Source: Roseibium litorale (lineage in GTDB: Bacteria; Pseudomonadota; Alphaproteobacteria; Rhizobiales; Stappiaceae). From it: DNA of 64,000 nt. The stretch's first letter is position 1, and every line of letters begins with the position of its first letter. The translations under genes and the position numbers were made by a program. Location: assembly GCF_014842915.1 (NCBI RefSeq), contig NZ_JACYXI010000011.1, positions 124,001 to 188,000 on the forward strand, written 5' to 3'. The notes under the pieces are model-generated. The model did no database searches, had not been told where the DNA came from, and saw only the letters and a list, made by a program, of their open reading frames with translations. Positions 62,051-64,000 of this stretch are shown piece after piece.

Positions 62051-62953
62051 ATGGCGAGAACGGACGATCGATTCAGAAGCGCATACAACAGATTGCTGGA
62101 CATCTGCGGCAGCATGGACATTGGCGGCCAATTGCCCGCCGAGACCGTGCTTGCCGACAGGATGGACGTCAGCCGGACGATTGTGCGCAGCGCTCTTCAG
62201 AAGCTGGACTCGGACAAGCTCATTCGCTGGGAGGGCAGGAACAAGACCCTGATCCGCAAGCCTGAGCCTGAACACCGTCTCGAGGTGGAAGAAGGCACGC
62301 TGTCCACGGAGGAGCTGGAACAACGGTTCTTTGAGTGGATCCTGCGTTTCGACGTTCCGGCCGGCACGGCTCTCAATGTCGCCCAGTTCTCCCGGCAATT
62401 CGGTGTTCCGGTTCACAACCTTCAGGAGTTTCTGGCAGGTCTCAGCCGGCTCGGTCTCGTGGAGCGGCGTCCCAGAGGCGGCTGGTTCCTTTTGGGGTTT
62501 ACGTCGGAATTCGCGATTGAACTTTCCGATTTCAGAATGGTCCTTGAACTGAATGCGGTAAGGCAGTTGCTCACCCTGCCGCCCGAACATGAAATCTGGC
62601 AGAAACTTGAGACGTTGAAGCAGGAGCATGAGGACCTGAAGGCGGTCCTCAAGGACCGGTACCATGACTTCTCTCTGCTGGATGAAAAGTTCCATTCAGC
62701 CATAAACAGCGTCGTCAAGAACCGGTTTGTCCTGGAAGCTCAAAAGCTCATCAAGCTGATCTTCCACTACCATTACATGTGGGACAAACGCGATGAGCTG
62801 GAGCGCAATGCCGCCGCCATAGAAGAGCATCTGGAATGGATCAATGCGATCCTGGCCCATGACGTGGAGAAGTCGGAAGCTGCGGCTCTCAAGCACCTCA
62901 GAAGATCGAAGGTGACACTTCTGCAGTCTCTGCGCGGCCACAAGTTCGCTTGA
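62051..62953 (+). CDS. GntR-like regulator with two winged-helix domains and FCD-like domain
   Basis: A 300-residue regulator. The first winged helix (about 8-70) reads PAETVLADRMDVSRTIVRSALQKLDSDKLI; the second (about 85-150) reads ALNVAQFSRQFGVPVHNLQEFLAGLSRLGLVERR and is followed by an all-helical C-terminal domain similar to FCD (SLLDEKFHSAINSVVKNRF). Two such DNA-binding modules in one GntR chain are unusual. The ATG at 62051 is preferred over TTG 62018 and ATG 62036. It is divergent from the second sugar operon and probably its repressor. Confidence 0.85.
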   Translation: MARTDDRFRSAYNRLLDICGSMDIGGQLPAETVLADRMDVSRTIVRSALQKLDSDKLIRWEGRNKTLIRKPEPEHRLEVEEGTLSTEELEQRFFEWILRFDVPAGTALNVAQFSRQFGVPVHNLQEFLAGLSRLGLVERRPRGGWFLLGFTSEFAIELSDFRMVLELNAVRQLLTLPPEHEIWQKLETLKQEHEDLKAVLKDRYHDFSLLDEKFHSAINSVVKNRFVLEAQKLIKLIFHYHYMWDKRDELERNAAAIEEHLEWINAILAHDVEKSEAAALKHLRRSKVTLLQSLRGHKFA

Positions 62954-63330
62954 CCGGTGCCAAACCGTTCGGAAGGCCCGGCGGCAGCGCCACGAACAAG
63001 GACCGCGCCGGCCTCAGGCAGCAGATTTGTTTGTTCACGCAGGAGAGGATGAAGCTCGGATCGGAAGCGCATGAGCCTGCACGCAATGCTGTCTGCCGCT
63101 ATCCGGATCGAACCCGTCAAAACGGCCAGATACCACGCGGGCAATCTGCCGGGCGGATATTTTCAAAAAAAGCTAAGTTATTGGGAAAAATGGTCGGAGT
63201 GAAAAGATCATAATAAATATATGGAAAATAAGGACTATTTTTGCTATAATCGGCTACACAGAACCTACACAGGTACGAGACGTCAATAGGTTAGGCCTCA
63301 AATCTGCACGGTTTCTGCACAGTGGAGCGT
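62954..63330. other. Gene-free transition region before the integrase
   Basis: Of these 377 bp, the left half has normal composition and no convincing gene; a frame at 62950-63213 lacks coding character. From about 63160 the sequence becomes AT-rich. A TATAAT at 63245-63250 could be a -10 box. CTACACAG occurs twice at 63254-63261 and 63265-63272, a period of 11, and CTGCAC twice near 63304 and 63316. Such direct repeats beside an integrase could be arm-type sites. No tRNA was recognised. Confidence 0.5.
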
Positions 63331-64000
63331 ATGAGGATGGCGTTTATTGTCGATAAGGAGCGGATCAAAACTGGCTTGATTATTTTCCGGCGCGGCGATG
63401 TCACGCATAACAACTTCTATTGCCGCATTAAGCTGCCGAATGAAGATCGCTATAAGACGATGTCGCTACGGACACCCGACCGGGAATTAGCGCGAGATCG
63501 TGCGCTGGATCAGGACGCGGAAATCCGTTTTCGCATCAAACATGATGTGGCTGTGTTCAACCGACCTTTTCGTAAGGTTGCCGAAGAGTATCTGGCGGTT
63601 CAGCAGCGCCGCGCGAATGCCGGAGAGATTTCGGCTAACCGCATCAAAAACCTGAAAAACATTTTCGAATGCGCGCTGGAAGACTATGTCGGCAGTACGC
63701 AAATTCATCTCATAGGTCAGGACCGTTGGACGCAATATCCAACCTGGCGGCGGGAAAACGGCACCGGACGGTTTCGCGAACAGGTCAGCGATTCAACCAT
63801 CTCAACCGAGATGGGGGCGTTCAAGGCTGTTATCAATTTCGCTATCAGTAAACGCTATGTGCCTGCGAGCCACCGTTTTGAAGGCAGACCAAAGCTCAAA
63901 ATGCCCAAACGCGATGCGTTTACGACAGAAGAGTATCGCAAACTCCATAGCGTTGGCCGTGCCTGGATTAAAAAGGCAACCAGTCCTCAAGGTACTTGGT
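63331..64000 (+). CDS. Tyrosine-type site-specific integrase, N-terminal part
   Basis: An open frame from ATG 63331 (alternative ATG 63337) runs without stop to the right edge, giving about 223 residues. The product reads like the N-terminal and core-binding parts of phage-type integrases: MSLRTPDRELARDRALDQDAEIRFR, then VAEEYLAVQQRRANAGEIS, later WRRENGTGRF and TEMGAFKAVINFAISKRYV. The catalytic domain with Arg-His-Tyr lies beyond the window. The codon use is less GC-rich than the neighbours. GGAG precedes the starts. It marks an integrated element extending rightward. Confidence 0.82.
   Translation, partial: MRMAFIVDKERIKTGLIIFRRGDVTHNNFYCRIKLPNEDRYKTMSLRTPDRELARDRALDQDAEIRFRIKHDVAVFNRPFRKVAEEYLAVQQRRANAGEISANRIKNLKNIFECALEDYVGSTQIHLIGQDRWTQYPTWRRENGTGRFREQVSDSTISTEMGAFKAVINFAISKRYVPASHRFEGRPKLKMPKRDAFTTEEYRKLHSVGRAWIKKATSPQGTW

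Noticed and set aside
62950-63213. Open frame of 87 codons after the GntR-type regulator
   Set aside because: No ribosome-binding site of its own, biased Arg/Gly composition and no family; more likely non-coding.
62954-63330. Search for a tRNA gene as integration target
   Set aside because: No cloverleaf-like arrangement or TTCGA-type T-loop was recognised by eye in this stretch.

Overview
The window is high-GC chromosomal DNA of an alphaproteobacterium, most likely of the order Hyphomicrobiales (Rhizobiales). The pointers are a BA14K-family protein, a UPF0314/DUF2585 membrane protein, a malonate operon in the matPQMAB order known from Sinorhizobium, many carbohydrate and peptide ABC importers, and short palindromic repeats typical of this group. 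The style resembles Stappiaceae or neighbouring marine/soil rhizobia, but the genus cannot be fixed from sequence reading alone. No rRNA, tRNA, CRISPR array or complete insertion sequence was seen.

Layout. 1-1.6 kb: the end of an ABC-2 export system. 1.7-9 kb: a soluble chemoreceptor with three PAS domains and a C-terminal PilZ domain, a LuxR-type solo regulator, a large exported von Willebrand A protein, an HxlR regulator divergent from a metallo-beta-lactamase-fold hydrolase, and a UPF0314 protein. 9-18.5 kb: mostly housekeeping genes (prfC, an ICMT-like methyltransferase, a SAF-domain oxidoreductase, rsmC-rsuA, uup, a BA14K protein), plus an unusual small protein whose pattern recalls RGS domains. 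18.7-27.3 kb: an oligopeptide ABC importer operon (SBP, two permeases, fused double ATPase), a GntR regulator, an M19 dipeptidase and an L,D-transpeptidase, which together suggest uptake and trimming of peptides or cell-wall material. 27.4-35 kb: a hemolysin-III protein, then the malonate module matR/matPQMAB with a MatR-like operator palindrome between matR and matP.

35-42 kb: assorted genes (a possible carbohydrate-binding protein, a nitroreductase, a bicupin, a HerA-like ATPase, a membrane chemoreceptor). 42-49.2 kb: a homogentisate catabolic cluster. Homogentisate dioxygenase and a fumarylacetoacetate hydrolase are followed by an exported protein, a metallo-beta-lactamase-fold protein with a damaged metal motif, a small membrane protein, a DinB-fold protein, an aromatic FAD monooxygenase and a DUF2783 protein. 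The usual GST-type maleylacetoacetate isomerase is absent, and the DinB protein is a candidate to fill that step. 49.4-62.9 kb: a phosphotransferase, then two carbohydrate ABC importers. The first has a divergent two-component system and a lactonase. The second is on the opposite strand, with an alcohol dehydrogenase and a divergent regulator carrying two winged-helix domains. The two operons converge, so lactonase and dehydrogenase lie tail to tail, as if for one sugar oxidation route.

62.95-64 kb: base composition falls and a tyrosine-type integrase gene runs off the right edge, suggesting the left boundary of an integrated element. Three solute-binding-protein genes (peptide, malonate, sugar) are each followed by a stem-loop before the next transporter gene, a repeated operon design in this window.
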